Source: Amphiduros pacificus
Lineage: Eukaryota > Annelida > Polychaeta > Phyllodocida > Hesionidae
DNA length: 64,000 nucleotides
Assembly (NCBI GenBank): GCA_949316495.1
Contig: OX439010.1
Location: 25,239,766 to 25,303,765, forward strand
Direction of reading: 5' to 3'
Shown: piece after piece, positions 63,613 to 64,000 of the stretch
Position numbering within the stretch: the first letter of the stretch is position 1
How the letters are laid out: each line of letters starts with the position of its first letter
The notes under the pieces: generated by a model
Database searches by the model: none
Seen by the model: the letters and a program-made list of their open reading frames with translations, nothing else
What the model was told of the DNA's origin: nothing
Position numbers and translations under genes: made by a program

Positions 63613-64000
63613 ATGTACGTGAAGATATACCTGCTTCAGGACAGGAGTACAACAGCTAACCAACCTACTGACCTACATTTAGGTGCTACACACTCTGGAT
63701 ATTTAAGGGGCAAAGTTGATTTTGACAAAAAGTATTCATGTGATGCTCTGAAGCTGATTACAAAAACTTCAAAGAAATCATGTGAATCCAATCCAATATC
63801 CACTTCATGACTTCTTGGATAAGTTTATGACTGCCCCCTATTACAGCCATCATATATGAATCATTGGGTCATTCTTCTTTGTCGGCAAATATAAGGATTA
63901 TCTTGATAGTCCCAATCTAAAGAAGATGGGACTTGAACCAATTGAGAAAAATCATAGGCCAGTTTCAAACTTGACCTTCATCTCAAAGCTTACTGAAAGG
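63613..64000 (+). mobile_element. Non-LTR retrotransposon (LINE) fragment: start of reverse transcriptase
   Basis: Reading + strand frames, a DALKLITKTSKKSCESNPIS stretch (63740-63802) matches the conserved K(S/T)xKSCELDPIPTSLL region just before the RT domain of Jockey/CR1-type LINEs. Further on, LKKMGLEP (63919-63942) and NHRPVSNLTFISKL (63952-63993) match the classic LLKKPGLDP and NYRPVSNLxFLSK RT motif. The two parts lie in different frames, with a frameshift just after ISTS and an in-frame stop near 63858, so this copy is not functional. The element continues past the window. Its 5' start is not resolved; the given start is that of the open frame. Confidence 0.85.

Larger units (their letters stand above)
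59047..64000 (+). other. Intron 4 of the exchanger gene (start; no acceptor in window)
   Basis: Opens with a consensus donor GTAAGT at 59047. No following exon in phase 2 was found before 64000. Arrays, one MITE copy and a LINE fragment are listed separately. 59282-59883, 60173-60879, 61161-62047 and 62223-63612 look unique and gene-free. Confidence 0.7.

Overview
This is AT-rich animal DNA dominated by introns. The organism looks like a marine invertebrate, most likely a mollusc and perhaps a bivalve. The support is long introns crowded with unrelated minisatellites, a tRNA-derived SINE, several short terminal-inverted-repeat elements, and two large elements with an internal ~146-bp tandem array that recall the pearl/HINE (Helentron-derived) elements of bivalves. 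The species call is inference; the intron-exon structure and the gene family are read directly.

Only one host gene can be supported: the 5' half of an SLC8-type Na+/Ca2+ exchanger on the + strand. Its first coding exon (6570-7313) encodes the N-terminus, about five membrane segments and the complete alpha-1 ion-binding repeat. Three small exons (34308-34402, 38972-39019, 58930-59046) join it in one continuous reading frame with matching phases (0, 2, 2, 2) and encode part of the cytoplasmic loop. The rest of the loop and the alpha-2 half must lie beyond position 64000. Introns are about 27.0, 4.6, 19.9 and more than 5 kb.

Layout: 1-6431 is upstream or 5' intronic sequence with four tandem arrays and one MITE. 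6432-7313 is the start exon with a short 5' UTR. 7314-34307 (intron 1) holds many minisatellites, a second MITE copy, two hAT-like non-autonomous elements, a minus-strand SINE, a G-rich purine tract and the first Helentron-like element (28739-30485). 34403-38971 (intron 2) holds a 71-bp array split by a 1.66-kb inverted-repeat element, plus a 22-bp array. 39020-58929 (intron 3) begins almost at once with the second Helentron-like element (39048-41255), followed by a MULE-like element, two long AT dinucleotide tracts and further arrays. 59047-64000 (start of intron 4) holds three short arrays, a third MITE copy and the beginning of a LINE reverse transcriptase.

Summing interval lengths by hand, tandem repeats (including the arrays inside the two large elements) fill roughly 17 kb, about a quarter of the window. 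Almost all long open frames are translations of these arrays and are not genes. The most interesting signal is that nuclear-receptor-type AGGTCA motifs, including paired forms, sit inside several independently amplified repeats across the exchanger introns. No new enzymatic or defence system was seen.
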